Shown here: piece after piece, positions 53,148 through 62,696 of the stretch
How positions within the stretch are numbered: the stretch's first letter is position 1
Layout: the number at the start of each line of letters is the position of its first letter
Assembly: GCF_000429025.1 (NCBI RefSeq)
Contig: NZ_AUBB01000006.1
Coordinates: 704,736-768,735, forward strand
Length of the DNA: 64,000 nucleotides
Direction: 5' to 3'
From: Actinospineispora spinosispora DSM 44797
Lineage (GTDB): Bacteria > Actinomycetota > Actinomycetes > Mycobacteriales > Pseudonocardiaceae
Position numbers and translations under genes: made by a program
The notes under the pieces: generated by a model
Database searches by the model: none
Told to the model about the DNA's origin: nothing
The model's input: only the letters and a program-made list of their open reading frames with translations

Positions 53148-53217
53148 ACTGTGCACACCTTCATGCTGTGTCGCACACGTCCGGACATGTGCGACACAGC
53201 ACGAAGGTGTGCAAAGT
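53148..53217. terminator. Nested palindrome, copy A3
   Basis: GCACA at 53153 and 53173 and TGTGC at 53188 and 53208 give the 20-nt-phased 60-nt core. Relative to A1/A2 the stem has compensatory changes (TGTGTC with GACACA), and one A-C opposition on the plus strand becomes a G-U pair in RNA from the minus strand, the strand of the ABC permease that ends 41 nt away. This supports an RNA hairpin. Confidence 0.75.
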
Positions 53218-53257
53218 GGGCCACTTGGGGGTCTTGGGGGCTCCGTGCGAGCTGCCC

Positions 53258-54481
53258 CTACTCGAACCTGAGTGCCTCGATGGGGCGTAGGCGAGCTGCT
53301 CTGTTCGCTGGGTAGCCGCCCGCGACCACGCCGATCACCAGGCTCACCGCGAAGGCGATCAGCACCGGGAAGGCCGTGAGGACCGGTGGGGGGAAGGACG
53401 GGACGAACTTCGGCACGATCATGCCACCACCCACCGCCGTGCCGACCCCGATGATCACGCCGATCAGGCCACCCAGGCCGCACAGCATGACCGACTCGGT
53501 CAGGAACTGCTTCAGGATCGCCCGCCTCGGCGCCCCGATGGCCTTGCGGATACCGATCTCCCTGGTCCGCTCGGTGACCGCGACCAGCATGATGTTCGCG
53601 ACGCCGATGCCGCCCACGATCAGCGAGATGGCGGCGACGGCGGCGGTGAAGATGGTCAGGAACGTGATCATCTCGGTGCGCTGGGCCAACCGGTTGCTCT
53701 GCGACCGGACCTTGTAGTCCCGGTCGGACGCCTGGTGCATGCGGTGCTGCTTGTCCATGATCGTGTTGATCTGGGCGGTGGCCTGCTTCACCGAGTTCGC
53801 GGACGTCGCCTTGACGATGATCTGGTTGACGATGTCACCGCCACCGATGAGGTAGGCGCGTGACGTACCGAGCGGCATGATGACGGTGTTGTCCTCCTGG
53901 CCGTCCGCGACCAGCACGCCGATCACCTTGAACGTGGAGCGGCCGACCCGGATGTTCTGTCCGACCACGTCGTTGAGGTTCGCCGACGGCCCCCACAGGT
54001 AGCCGATGGCTTCCTGACCGATCACCAGTACCTTCGCGTTGCTCTTCTCCTCCGCCGTGGTGAAGAACCGCCCCACCTGGACCGCGCGGTCGGCGACCTG
54101 AAGGTAGTCGGCCGTCGAACCGGTGAGGCTCGCCTGTTCCTGCGCCTGGCCCGCGGTCAGCACAGCGCTACCGGTGGTCATCGGCGTCACGCTGGCGATC
54201 GCCGGGGCGTCCTGCGGGTTCTGCAACGCGGCCACGTCGGCGTCGGTGAGGTCCCGCGCGGTTCCGCCGCCGGGGACAGCGCCGTTGGCCTTGCTGATGG
54301 TGATCTGGTTCGCGACCTTGGACAGCTGCTCGTCGAAGCCGGCCTTCACGCCGTTGCCCAGCGCCACCAGGATGATCACGGCGGCGACGCCGATGATGAT
54401 GCCCAGCGTCGTGAGCAACGCGCGGAGCCGGTTGCTGCGGAGGCTGCGCAACGCTGCCAGGAGCGTCTCCCTGATGGTCAC
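53258..54481 (-). CDS. MacB-like ABC permease without adjacent ATPase
   Basis: 407 residues from a GTG. N-terminal helix RALLTTLGIIIGVAAVIILVAL, a periplasmic-type MacB_PCD domain, and C-terminal helices with the family motif GIGVANIMLVAVTERTREIGIRKAIGAPRRAILKQFLTE are all typical of the MacB class; the ending GYPANRAARLRPIEALRFE is also conserved. The ATPase partner is not adjacent in the window. It is only distantly related to the permease at 31.7-33.0 kb. Confidence 0.92.
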   Translation of the reverse strand: MTIRETLLAALRSLRSNRLRALLTTLGIIIGVAAVIILVALGNGVKAGFDEQLSKVANQITISKANGAVPGGGTARDLTDADVAALQNPQDAPAIASVTPMTTGSAVLTAGQAQEQASLTGSTADYLQVADRAVQVGRFFTTAEEKSNAKVLVIGQEAIGYLWGPSANLNDVVGQNIRVGRSTFKVIGVLVADGQEDNTVIMPLGTSRAYLIGGGDIVNQIIVKATSANSVKQATAQINTIMDKQHRMHQASDRDYKVRSQSNRLAQRTEMITFLTIFTAAVAAISLIVGGIGVANIMLVAVTERTREIGIRKAIGAPRRAILKQFLTESVMLCGLGGLIGVIIGVGTAVGGGMIVPKFVPSFPPPVLTAFPVLIAFAVSLVIGVVAGGYPANRAARLRPIEALRFE

Positions 54482-54570
54482 GAGGCTCAGCTAAGCCAGC
54501 CACGCTGTGAACAGCCTGTGCGCCCGGCATGAAAAGGCTGGTCCTGGGACGCCTGTTTCAGCAGTTCACG

Positions 54571-54616
54571 CCCGTGAGTGCTTTCGGTTGCCAGAGCAGC
54601 CGAAAACACTCACGGG
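54571..54616. terminator. CCCGTGAGTG/CACTCACGGG hairpin after tex
   Basis: Outer 10-nt arms (54571-54580, 54607-54616) are perfect and an inner TTCGG/CCGAA-type stem continues the hairpin. It ends 12 nt downstream of the tex stop. It shares the GTGAGTG/CACTCAC core with the elements at 286 and 39.9-40.0 kb. Probable terminator. Confidence 0.7.
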
Positions 54617-54627
54617 TTGTGAGCGGG

Positions 54628-57036
54628 TCAGATTTTGTCGAGGCCCGCGCGACGCAACGCGTCCGCCATGGAGCCGCTCGGGGCGCTCCGCGAAGCGCTG
54701 CCACCGCCACCGCCACCGCCACCTCGGCGACCGTCCTGGTTGGGCCGCTTGCCCCGGGACGGGTTGGGCTTCGCGTCGCGCTCGGGACGGCCACGCTCGG
54801 GACGGCCACCGCTGCCGCGCCGCTCGGCTGCCGGGTCCTCGTCCAGCCGCATGGTCAGCGAGATGCGCTTACGCGCGACGTCGACCTCCCGGACCTTGAC
54901 CTTCACGATGTCACCGGACTTGGCGACCTCGCGGGGGTCGGACACGAACCGGTCGGACATCGCCGAGACGTGCACCAGACCGTCCTGGTGCACCCCGACG
55001 TCGACGAACGCGCCGAATGCGGCCACGTTGGTCACGACACCTTCGAGCACCATGCCGACCTTGAGGTCGGCCAGCTTCTCGACACCGTCGGCGAACGTCG
55101 CGGTCTTGAACGCGGGCCGAGGGTCCCGGCCGGGCTTCTCCAGCTCGGCGATGATGTCGGTGACCGTGGGCAGACCGAACGTGTCGTCGATGAACTCCCG
55201 CGGCTTGAGCGCACGCAGCTGCCGGGTGTCGCCGATCAGACTCGGCAGCTCGGTACCGATCGACGCCAGGATGCGCCGCACCACCGGGTAGGCCTCGGGG
55301 TGCACGCTGGACGCGTCGAGCGGGTCGTCGCCGCCGGGGATACGCAGGAAGCCCGCGCACTGCTCGAACGCCTTCGGACCGAGCCTCGGCACGGCGGACA
55401 GTGCCTTGCGGGTGCGGAACGGGCCGTTCGCGTCACGGTGGTTGACGATGCTCGTCGCCAGGCCCTCGGTGATGCCGGAGACCCGGCGCAGCAGCGGCGC
55501 GGACGCGGTGTTGACGTCCACCCCGACCGCGTTCACACAGTCCTCGACCACCGCGTCCAGCGAACGGGACAGCTTCAGCTCGGACACGTCGTGCTGGTAC
55601 TGCCCGACGCCGATGGACTTCGGGTCGATCTTGACCAGCTCGGCGAGCGGGTCCTGCAGGCGGCGCGCGATGGACACCGCGCCGCGCAGCGAGACGTCCA
55701 TGTCGGGCAGCTCGGCCGAGGCGTACGCGGACGCCGAGTACACCGAGGCGCCCGCCTCGGACACCATGACCTTGGTCAGCTTCAGCTGCGGCATCGTCGC
55801 GACCAGCTCGCCGGCCAGCTTGTCGGTCTCCCTGGACGCGGTTCCGTTGCCGATCGCGATGAGGTCGACGTTGTGCTCGGCGGCGAGCTTGGCCAGCGTC
55901 GCCAGGCTCGCGTCCCACTGCTTGCGCGGCTCGTGCGGGTAGATGACGTCGGTGGCGACCGACTTGCCGGTGGCGTCCACGACGGCGACCTTCACGCCGG
56001 TCCGCAGCCCGGGGTCGAGCCCCATGGTGGCCCGGCTGCCGGCGGGAGCGGCGAGCAGCAGGTCACGCAGGTTCGCCGCGAACACGCCGACGGCGCCGTC
56101 CTCGGCGGCCTGCCACAGCTTGCCGCGCACATCGATGCCAAGGTGGACGACGATCCGGGTGCGCCAGGCCCAGCGGACCGTGTCGTTCAGCCACTTGTCG
56201 GCCGGCCTGCCCTCGTCGCGGATGCCGAACCGGCCGGCGATGCTGCGCTCGAAGCTGCTCGGTCCCTCGGCGGGCGGCTCCTCCGGCTCGAGGACGAGCT
56301 CGAGCGCTTCTTCCTTCTCGCCTCGGAACATGGCGAGGATGCGGTGCGAGGGCAGCTTGGTGAACGGCTCACCGAACTCGAAGTAGTCGGCGAACTTCGC
56401 GCCCGCCTCCTCCTTGCCCTCCTTGACCTTGGACACCAGGCGACCGCTGGTCCACATGCGTTCGCGCAGCTCACCGATCAGGTCGGCGTCCTCGGCGAAC
56501 TTCTCGACCAGGATCGCCCGCGCGCCTTCGAGGGCGGCGGCGGAGTCGGCGACGGTCTCGTTCAGGTAGCCACCGGCCAGCGTGGCCGGGTCCTGCGACG
56601 GGTCGGCGAGCAGCGTGTCGGCGAGCGGTTCGAGGCCGTTCTCCCTGGCGATCTGCGCCTTCGTGCGCCGCTTGGGCTTGTACGGCAGGTAGATGTCCTC
56701 GAGCCGGGCCTTGGAGTCGGCCTCCAGGATGCGCGCCTTCAGCTCGTCGTCGAGCTTGCCCTGCGAGTCGATCGACTCCAGCACGGCGGCGCGGCGTTCC
56801 TCCAGCTCACGCAGGTAGCGCAGGCGCTCCTCCAGCGTGCGCAGCTGGGTGTCGTCCAGCCCGCCGGTGACTTCCTTGCGGTATCGGGCGACGAACGGGA
56901 CCGTCGAACCGCCGTCCAGCAGGTCGACGGTTGCGTCGACCTGGTTCGTGCGCACGCCGATCTCGTCGGCTATCCGCTGATGAATCTTCCGTGCCACGCC
57001 GGCTGCGACTCCGCTGACCTCACTCACGCCGTCCAT
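54628..57036 (-). CDS. tex: Tex RNA-binding transcription accessory protein
   Basis: 802 residues. Tex domains occur in the expected order: an N-terminal helical part ([21 protein letters not shown]), a YqgF RNase-H-like fold ([17 protein letters not shown]), two helix-hairpin-helix motifs ([20 protein letters not shown]) and a C-terminal S1 domain ([26 protein letters not shown]). A disordered Arg/Gly-rich tail with eight consecutive glycines follows. It binds nucleic acid and affects transcription; some bacteria use it for toxin expression or RNA surveillance. Confidence 0.95.
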   Translation of the reverse strand: MDGVSEVSGVAAGVARKIHQRIADEIGVRTNQVDATVDLLDGGSTVPFVARYRKEVTGGLDDTQLRTLEERLRYLRELEERRAAVLESIDSQGKLDDELKARILEADSKARLEDIYLPYKPKRRTKAQIARENGLEPLADTLLADPSQDPATLAGGYLNETVADSAAALEGARAILVEKFAEDADLIGELRERMWTSGRLVSKVKEGKEEAGAKFADYFEFGEPFTKLPSHRILAMFRGEKEEALELVLEPEEPPAEGPSSFERSIAGRFGIRDEGRPADKWLNDTVRWAWRTRIVVHLGIDVRGKLWQAAEDGAVGVFAANLRDLLLAAPAGSRATMGLDPGLRTGVKVAVVDATGKSVATDVIYPHEPRKQWDASLATLAKLAAEHNVDLIAIGNGTASRETDKLAGELVATMPQLKLTKVMVSEAGASVYSASAYASAELPDMDVSLRGAVSIARRLQDPLAELVKIDPKSIGVGQYQHDVSELKLSRSLDAVVEDCVNAVGVDVNTASAPLLRRVSGITEGLATSIVNHRDANGPFRTRKALSAVPRLGPKAFEQCAGFLRIPGGDDPLDASSVHPEAYPVVRRILASIGTELPSLIGDTRQLRALKPREFIDDTFGLPTVTDIIAELEKPGRDPRPAFKTATFADGVEKLADLKVGMVLEGVVTNVAAFGAFVDVGVHQDGLVHVSAMSDRFVSDPREVAKSGDIVKVKVREVDVARKRISLTMRLDEDPAAERRGSGGRPERGRPERDAKPNPSRGKRPNQDGRRGGGGGGGGSASRSAPSGSMADALRRAGLDKI

Positions 57037-57202
57037 GGTGTCGCTCCCAGCGCGCGACGCAACCCTCGGGGCGGCTCGCCGGAGAAGAAACTCACTCTGG
57101 TAGAGGCCCGTCCTTGCGCGAACGAGGGTCGTATTCTGGTCACCGACACGAGATACTGAATCAATTCACTTATCGTTCAAGTCACCCAGAGGACGGACCT
57201 TC

Positions 57203-59977
57203 ATGACCGGTGATCCCGACCAGGACGGCCCCGGCCAGGACACCATGGCCGCGCACGCGGGTGTGGTGTCCGAGTCCGCCCACACCGCGCTGCGCGCCGA
57301 CATCAGGCGCCTCGGCAGCCTGCTCGGCGACACGCTCGTCCAGCACGGCGGCGACGAGCTGCTGGAGCTGGTCGAGCAGGTGCGCAGACTGTCCCGCGCG
57401 GCCGCCAAGGGAATGACCGACAGCGCGACCGAGCTGGACGAGGTGCTCGCCAGGGTCGACCCGGGCACCGCGACCCAGCTGGCCAGGGCATTCACCACGT
57501 TCTTCCTGCTGGCGAACGTCGCGGAGCAGCTGCATCGGTCCCGCGAGCTGCACGACGGCGAGCAGGACGACCAGCTGACCGACCTGGTCCGCCGGCTCGT
57601 CGAGGAGGTCGGCGGTGAGGCACTGGGTGAGGTGCTGGACCGCACCGAGCTGCGCCCGGTGTTCACCGCGCACCCGACGGAGGCGTCCCGCCAGTCGGTG
57701 CTCGGCATCCTGCGCCGCGTCGCCGAGGTACTCGACCGGGGCGAGTCCGACCTCAGGTCGCAGCGCAGGCTCGGCGAGCTGATCGACCTGCTCTGGCAGA
57801 CCGACGAGATCCGCCCCGGCAAGCCGACGGTCGCGGACGAGACCCGTTCGATCGCCTACTACCTGGAGCGGCTCGGCCAGGCGACCGTGCCGAACGTGCT
57901 GGAACAGCTGGACATCGCGCTGGAGGAGTCCGGGCTGCGGCTGTCGGAGCGGGCCCGGCCGATCCAGCTGGGCTGCTGGGTGGGCGGCGACCGGGACGGC
58001 AACCCGAACGTATCCCCCGCCGTGACGATGGACGCGCTGCGGCTCTACGCCGACCGAGCGTTGAAGATCCAGACCGCGTTGCTCGACCAGCTCGTCTTCG
58101 AGCTGGGTGTGTCCACTCGCATCGTCGGGGTGTCCGAGGGGATGCGCCGCTCGCTCGCCTCCGACCGCCGGCAGCTGCCCGAGGTCTACGACCGCTACAT
58201 CCGGCTCAACGCCGAGGAGCCCTACCGGCTGAAGTGCTCCTACATCCTGGCCAGGCTGGCGAACACCCGCGAGCGGATCGCGGCCGGCCACGAGCACCGG
58301 CCGGGGCTGGACTACCTGGGCTCGGAGGAGTTCGTCGCCGACCTGGAGGTCATGGACGCATCGCTGCGTGGCCACCTCGGCGCCCGGATCGCCGGCGGCA
58401 CCCTGGCCAGGGCACTGCGGGTGGCCAGGGCGATCGGGCTGCACCTCGCGGCGTTGGACGTCCGGGAGCACGCGGAGCGCCATCACGCCGCACTGGACGT
58501 CCTCTACCAGCAGGCGGGCGAGAACGGCTACGCCGAGCTGGACCCGGCCGGACGCACCGAGCGGCTGTCGGCCGAGCTGCTCGGCAGGCGACCGCTCACC
58601 GGCCGCCGGGAGCTTCCCGACGGTGAGGCGGCCGACGTACTCGCGGTGTTCGAGACGCTGCGCACGGCTCAGCGCACCTTCGGCGAGACCGCCGCGCACA
58701 CCTACATCGTGTCGATGGCGCAGGGCGCCGACGACATCCTGGCGATCGCGGTCCTCGCCAGGGAGGCCGGGCTGCTGGCGGTCGACGGCGACGACACCTG
58801 GTCGGACCTGGACCTGGTGCCGCTGTTCGAGACGGCGACCGAGCTGAGCAAGGCCGGTGAGCTGCTGGACTCGCTGCTGTCCGACCCCGGCTACCGGCGG
58901 CTGGTGAAGGCCAGGGGTGACCTACAGGAGGTCATGCTCGGCTACTCGGACTCCAACAAGGACGCCGGTATCACGACGTCCCAGTGGGAGATCCACAAGG
59001 CCCAGCACCAGCTGCGCGACATCGCGGCGAAGCACCAGGTGCGGGTCCGGCTGTTCCACGGCAGGGGCGGATCGGTCGGGCGCGGGGGCGGGCCGGCGGC
59101 CGAAGCGGTCGCCGCGTCGCCGTACGGCGCGGTCGACGCCCGTATGAAGCTGACCGAGCAGGGTGAGGTCATCTCGGACAAGTACTCGCTGCCCGAGCTG
59201 GCCGGGCACAACCTGACGATCCTGCTCGCGGCGACCCTGGAAGCCACCCTCCTGCACCAGAGCTCCCGGGTGCCCGCCGCCGACCTGCGGCGCTGGAACG
59301 AGGCGATGGTCCTGATCAGCGATGCGGCGCAGGCCGCCTACCGCGACTTCGTCGGTCAGCCAGGGCTTCCGGAGTTCTTCACCTCGGCGACGCCGGTCGA
59401 CGAACTAGGATTGTTGAACGTGGGTTCCCGCCCGTCGAAGCGCCCCGGCAGCGGGCAGGCCAGCCTGAGCGGTCTGCGCGCGATCCCCTGGGTGTTCGGC
59501 TGGACGCAGACCCGCATGGTGGTGCCCGGCTGGTACGGGCTCGGCACCGGGCTGGCCGCGGCGCGGGAGGCCGGGCTGGAGTCGACGCTGAAGGAGATGC
59601 GCGACTGGGCGTTCTTCCGCAACCTGCTCGGCAACGTCGAGATGACCCTGGCGAAGACGGACCTGCGGATCGCGGCCGGCTACGTCTCGACGCTCGTCGA
59701 CCCGACTCTGCAACCGCTGTTCGACCTGGTCACCGCCGAGCACAACTGCACGTTGACCGAGGTGCTCGCGGTCACCGGCGACAATGCGCCGCTGGCCCGC
59801 TACCCCACGCTGCGCCGCACCCTGCAGGTGCGCGCGGCGTACCTGGAGCCGCTGCACCACCTGCAGATCTCGCTGCTGGCCCGGCAGCGTGACACTGCCG
59901 AACCCGACCCCGACCTGCAGCGGGCGTTGCTGTTGACGATCAACGGCATCGTCGCGGGTTTACGCAACACCGGATGA
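57203..59977 (+). CDS. ppc: Phosphoenolpyruvate carboxylase
   Basis: 924 residues. Catalytic His157 lies in FTAHPTEASRQ, GDRDGNPNVSP binds phosphate, and the loop FHGRGGSVGRGGGP is at about 618-631. LGYSDSNKDAGITTSQW and the C-terminal AGLRNTG are also characteristic. It carboxylates PEP to oxaloacetate, the main anaplerotic reaction in many actinobacteria. It is divergent from tex; the following gene encodes a phosphofructokinase 23 nt later. Confidence 0.97.
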   Translation: MTGDPDQDGPGQDTMAAHAGVVSESAHTALRADIRRLGSLLGDTLVQHGGDELLELVEQVRRLSRAAAKGMTDSATELDEVLARVDPGTATQLARAFTTFFLLANVAEQLHRSRELHDGEQDDQLTDLVRRLVEEVGGEALGEVLDRTELRPVFTAHPTEASRQSVLGILRRVAEVLDRGESDLRSQRRLGELIDLLWQTDEIRPGKPTVADETRSIAYYLERLGQATVPNVLEQLDIALEESGLRLSERARPIQLGCWVGGDRDGNPNVSPAVTMDALRLYADRALKIQTALLDQLVFELGVSTRIVGVSEGMRRSLASDRRQLPEVYDRYIRLNAEEPYRLKCSYILARLANTRERIAAGHEHRPGLDYLGSEEFVADLEVMDASLRGHLGARIAGGTLARALRVARAIGLHLAALDVREHAERHHAALDVLYQQAGENGYAELDPAGRTERLSAELLGRRPLTGRRELPDGEAADVLAVFETLRTAQRTFGETAAHTYIVSMAQGADDILAIAVLAREAGLLAVDGDDTWSDLDLVPLFETATELSKAGELLDSLLSDPGYRRLVKARGDLQEVMLGYSDSNKDAGITTSQWEIHKAQHQLRDIAAKHQVRVRLFHGRGGSVGRGGGPAAEAVAASPYGAVDARMKLTEQGEVISDKYSLPELAGHNLTILLAATLEATLLHQSSRVPAADLRRWNEAMVLISDAAQAAYRDFVGQPGLPEFFTSATPVDELGLLNVGSRPSKRPGSGQASLSGLRAIPWVFGWTQTRMVVPGWYGLGTGLAAAREAGLESTLKEMRDWAFFRNLLGNVEMTLAKTDLRIAAGYVSTLVDPTLQPLFDLVTAEHNCTLTEVLAVTGDNAPLARYPTLRRTLQVRAAYLEPLHHLQISLLARQRDTAEPDPDLQRALLLTINGIVAGLRNTG

Positions 59978-60000
59978 GACTCATGGTGAAGGGAAGTTCG

Positions 60001-61374
60001 ATGCCCGACCTGTCCATCGCGACTCTCGGTCCGGCCAGGATCGACTCGCCGTTGGCCGGCATGCTCGACGCGTCACGTACCACGGAGCACTACGTCAACG
60101 AGGACGACCGGGTGCTGCTCGACGACACGCTCGCGCTGGCCTCCGCCAGGGGCGTCGCGGTCGACGAGCTTCCCAGCCTCGAACCCTGCGGGCCGCGCCG
60201 CAGGATCTTCTTCGACCCGTCGAAGACCAGGGTCGGCATCGTCACCTGCGGTGGTCTGTGTCCCGGGATGAACGACGTGGTGCGCGGCCTGGTGCGTAAC
60301 CTGACCTACCAGTACGGCGTGCGCAGGGTGACCGGGTTCCGCAACGGCTACCAGGGCTTCATCGCCTCGTACGCGCACGACATCGTCGAGCTGACCCCGG
60401 ACACCGTCGCCGAGATCACGGTCGAGGGCGGCACGGTCCTCGGCACCTCGCGCGGCCACCAGGACCCGCAGGAGATCGTCGACTGCCTGGAACGGCTCAA
60501 CATCAACATGCTGTTCGTGGTCGGCGGCGACGGTTCGATGCGCGGCGCGATGCGGATCGCCGAGGTCGCTGCCGAGCGGGAGCTGAAGATCAGCGTCGTC
60601 GGTATCCCGAAGACGATCGACAACGACATCCCCTACATCGACCAGAGCTTCGGTTTCCAGACCGCGTTCTCCCGGGCTGCCGAGTCGATCCGCGCGGTCA
60701 ACACCGAGGCGAAGTCGACGCCGAACGGTGTCGGCATCGTGAAGCTGATGGGCCGCCACTCCGGTTTCATCGCCGCCTACGCGGCGCTGGCCAACCATGA
60801 CGCCGACGTCGTGCTGATCCCCGAGGTCCCGTTCGGTCTGGACGGACCCGACGGGCTGTTGGAGTACGTCCACCGCAGGGTCCGCGAGCGTGGGCACGCG
60901 GTCGTGGTGATCGCCGAGGGCGCCGGCCAGGAGCTGCTGACGTCCCCGACGATCGGTTCCGGCACCGACGCGTCCGGCAACACGAAGCTGCGCGACATCG
61001 GCACGCACCTGCGCGACCGCATCGGCGAGCACCTGGAGTCGGCGGGCATCACGCCGAACATCCGCTACATCGACCCGAGCTACGCGATCCGCAGCGTCCC
61101 GGCGAACGCCTACGACAAGGCGCTGTGCCTGCGACTGGCCTACAACGCGGTGCACGCCGCGATGGCCGGCAGGACGTCCATGGTGGTCGGCAGGCTGCGG
61201 AGGCGGTTCGTGCACATCCCGATGTCGTTGGCCGTCAGCAGGCGTAACCAGATCGACCCGCACGGCGATCTGTGGATGTCTGTCCTGGAGGCGACGGGGC
61301 AACCGGCGACGATCGGCGGCTCGGCCATAGGGCAGGATCACCGCGATATCGGAGCTGTCAAAGGGGTCGCATGA
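60001..61374 (+). CDS. ATP-dependent 6-phosphofructokinase, plant/PPi-group type
   Basis: 457 residues from MPDLSIATLG, chosen for the AAGGGAAG site 5-12 nt upstream; starts at 59974 or 59983 are possible. It contains GGLCPGMND at 84-92, GGDGS at 175-179 and PKTIDNDI at 203-210. Gly after GGD indicates ATP rather than PPi as phosphoryl donor, while the PKTIDND loop is the version shared by plant ATP-PFKs and PPi-PFKs. It makes fructose-1,6-bisphosphate. It ends with an ATGA overlap into a small membrane protein. Confidence 0.92.
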   Translation: MPDLSIATLGPARIDSPLAGMLDASRTTEHYVNEDDRVLLDDTLALASARGVAVDELPSLEPCGPRRRIFFDPSKTRVGIVTCGGLCPGMNDVVRGLVRNLTYQYGVRRVTGFRNGYQGFIASYAHDIVELTPDTVAEITVEGGTVLGTSRGHQDPQEIVDCLERLNINMLFVVGGDGSMRGAMRIAEVAAERELKISVVGIPKTIDNDIPYIDQSFGFQTAFSRAAESIRAVNTEAKSTPNGVGIVKLMGRHSGFIAAYAALANHDADVVLIPEVPFGLDGPDGLLEYVHRRVRERGHAVVVIAEGAGQELLTSPTIGSGTDASGNTKLRDIGTHLRDRIGEHLESAGITPNIRYIDPSYAIRSVPANAYDKALCLRLAYNAVHAAMAGRTSMVVGRLRRRFVHIPMSLAVSRRNQIDPHGDLWMSVLEATGQPATIGGSAIGQDHRDIGAVKGVA

Positions 61375-61748
61375 CACAACTACCCGCTGGCCACGAGCCG
61401 ATGCTGGTCACGATCGGTGACATCGGAGTGAGCCAGTCGTGGGTGGTGACACCGAGTGGGACACGCCCCGTCGGCGAGGTGCACTGGATGTTCACCGACA
61501 TGTCCCGCACCACCGAGCGGATCCCCGCGTGGGCGATCGTGTGCACCGTCCTGTTCGTCTGGTTCTGCTTCCTCGGACTGTTGTTCCTGCTGGCCAAGGA
61601 GCAGCGCACGGAGGGCATGGTGCAGGTGATCGTGCAGGGTCCCGGGCTGGCGCACACGGTGTCGCTGCCGGTGTACTCGGTGAACCAGGTGATGGACTAC
61701 AACCAGCGGGTCAACTACGCACGCTCGCTGAGCGCCGCCGCGCAATGA
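61371..61748 (+). CDS. Small single-pass membrane protein
   Basis: 125 residues from the ATG overlapping the pfk stop. After about 50 residues of soluble N-terminal segment (VTIGDIGVSQSWVVTPSGTRPVG) there is one strongly hydrophobic helix at about 53-76 (AWAIVCTVLFVWFCFLGLLFLL) and a C-terminal domain with VQVIVQGPGLAHTVSLPV. I do not recognise the family. Coupling to the next DUF2752 gene (ATGA) suggests a joint membrane function. Confidence 0.82.
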   Translation: MTQLPAGHEPMLVTIGDIGVSQSWVVTPSGTRPVGEVHWMFTDMSRTTERIPAWAIVCTVLFVWFCFLGLLFLLAKEQRTEGMVQVIVQGPGLAHTVSLPVYSVNQVMDYNQRVNYARSLSAAAQ

Positions 61749-62014
61749 CACCGCGTACCGCGCTGGTGGGATATGTGCTGGTCGCGGCGCTGATCGGCGA
61801 GCGAGGTCTCCCCACTGTATGTCCGTTCCGGCTGGCCGCCCGGCGATCTTGTCCGCTGTGCGGCACGTCGAGGGCCGTGGCGCGGGTGGCGCGGGGCGAC
61901 CTGCGGGGTTCCCTCGACGCGAATCCGGTGGGCGTCGTGCTGCTCGGCTGGCTGATGTACTCGATACTCCACCGGCCACCGTGGCAGGCTCGCGACCATG
62001 TCACTCTCCGCTGA
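61745..62014 (+). CDS. DUF2752-like membrane protein
   Basis: 89 residues. It has the DUF2752 pattern CPFRLAARRSCPLCGTSRAVARVARGDLRGSLDANPVG, with conserved CPxCG-type cysteines and NP motif, followed by one hydrophobic segment (VVLLGWLMYSIL). The family is of unknown function and may bind metal or sense redox through its cysteines. It overlaps the HAD gene by 17 nt. Confidence 0.85.
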   Translation: MTPRTALVGYVLVAALIGERGLPTVCPFRLAARRSCPLCGTSRAVARVARGDLRGSLDANPVGVVLLGWLMYSILHRPPWQARDHVTLR

Positions 62015-62696
62015 CTCGACCTCCTTCCCGCCGCCCGCGCTACTGTTCGACCTGGACGGCACCCTGATCGACAGCGTGTACCAGCACGTGCTGGCCTGGC
62101 GCGAGGCGTTGAGCGACTTCGGTCTCGACGTGGCGATCTGGCGCCTGCACCGGCGCATCGGCATGAGCGGCGGGCTGTTCGTCACGGCCCTGCGCCGAGA
62201 GCTGGGCGGCACCCTGACCGATGAGCAGGTCGCCGAGCTGACCGAGGCGCACGCCCAGGCCTACGAGCGGCTGAAGCCGACGGTCCTGCCACTGCCCGGC
62301 GCCCGCGAGCTGCTGGCCGAGCTCACCGAGCAGCAGGTCGACTGGGCGATCGCCACGAGCGGTCTGTTCAGGGCCGCCGGCACCGCACTGAAGCTGCTGA
62401 ACCTGCCCGAGGACACCCCGATGGTGACCAGGGACCAGGTGCGCCGAGCCAAGCCGGACCCGGACCTGTTCCTGACGGCGGCCGCGCGGATCAACGTGGA
62501 CATCAGGCACGCCGTCGTAGTCGGCGACAGCGTGTGGGATCTGCTCGCGGCACGTCGTGCCGGCGCGCTCGGCGTCGGGCTGCTGTCCGGCGGCTACGGC
62601 CGGGACGAGCTGGAACGCGCCGGGGCCTACCGGGTGTACTCCGATCCCGCTGACCTTCTGGCGCACCTCGACGAGGTGGGTATCCGGCAGCGCTGA
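61998..62696 (+). CDS. HAD superfamily phosphatase
   Basis: 232 residues. HAD motif I is FDLDGTLIDS near residue 17, motif II IATSG near 120, motif III Lys in RRAKPDPD near 155 and motif IV VVGDSVWDLLAARRAG near 175. The cap insertion is of the beta-phosphoglucomutase/phosphoglycolate phosphatase-like kind. It hydrolyses a small phosphate ester; the substrate is not evident. It overlaps the hydrolase start (TGATG). Confidence 0.92.
   Translation: MSLSADSTSFPPPALLFDLDGTLIDSVYQHVLAWREALSDFGLDVAIWRLHRRIGMSGGLFVTALRRELGGTLTDEQVAELTEAHAQAYERLKPTVLPLPGARELLAELTEQQVDWAIATSGLFRAAGTALKLLNLPEDTPMVTRDQVRRAKPDPDLFLTAAARINVDIRHAVVVGDSVWDLLAARRAGALGVGLLSGGYGRDELERAGAYRVYSDPADLLAHLDEVGIRQR

Noticed and set aside
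57111..57140. Promoter TTGCGC/TATTCT upstream of ppc
   Set aside because: The spacing is only 12 nt, too short for a sigma-70-type promoter, so I did not annotate it.
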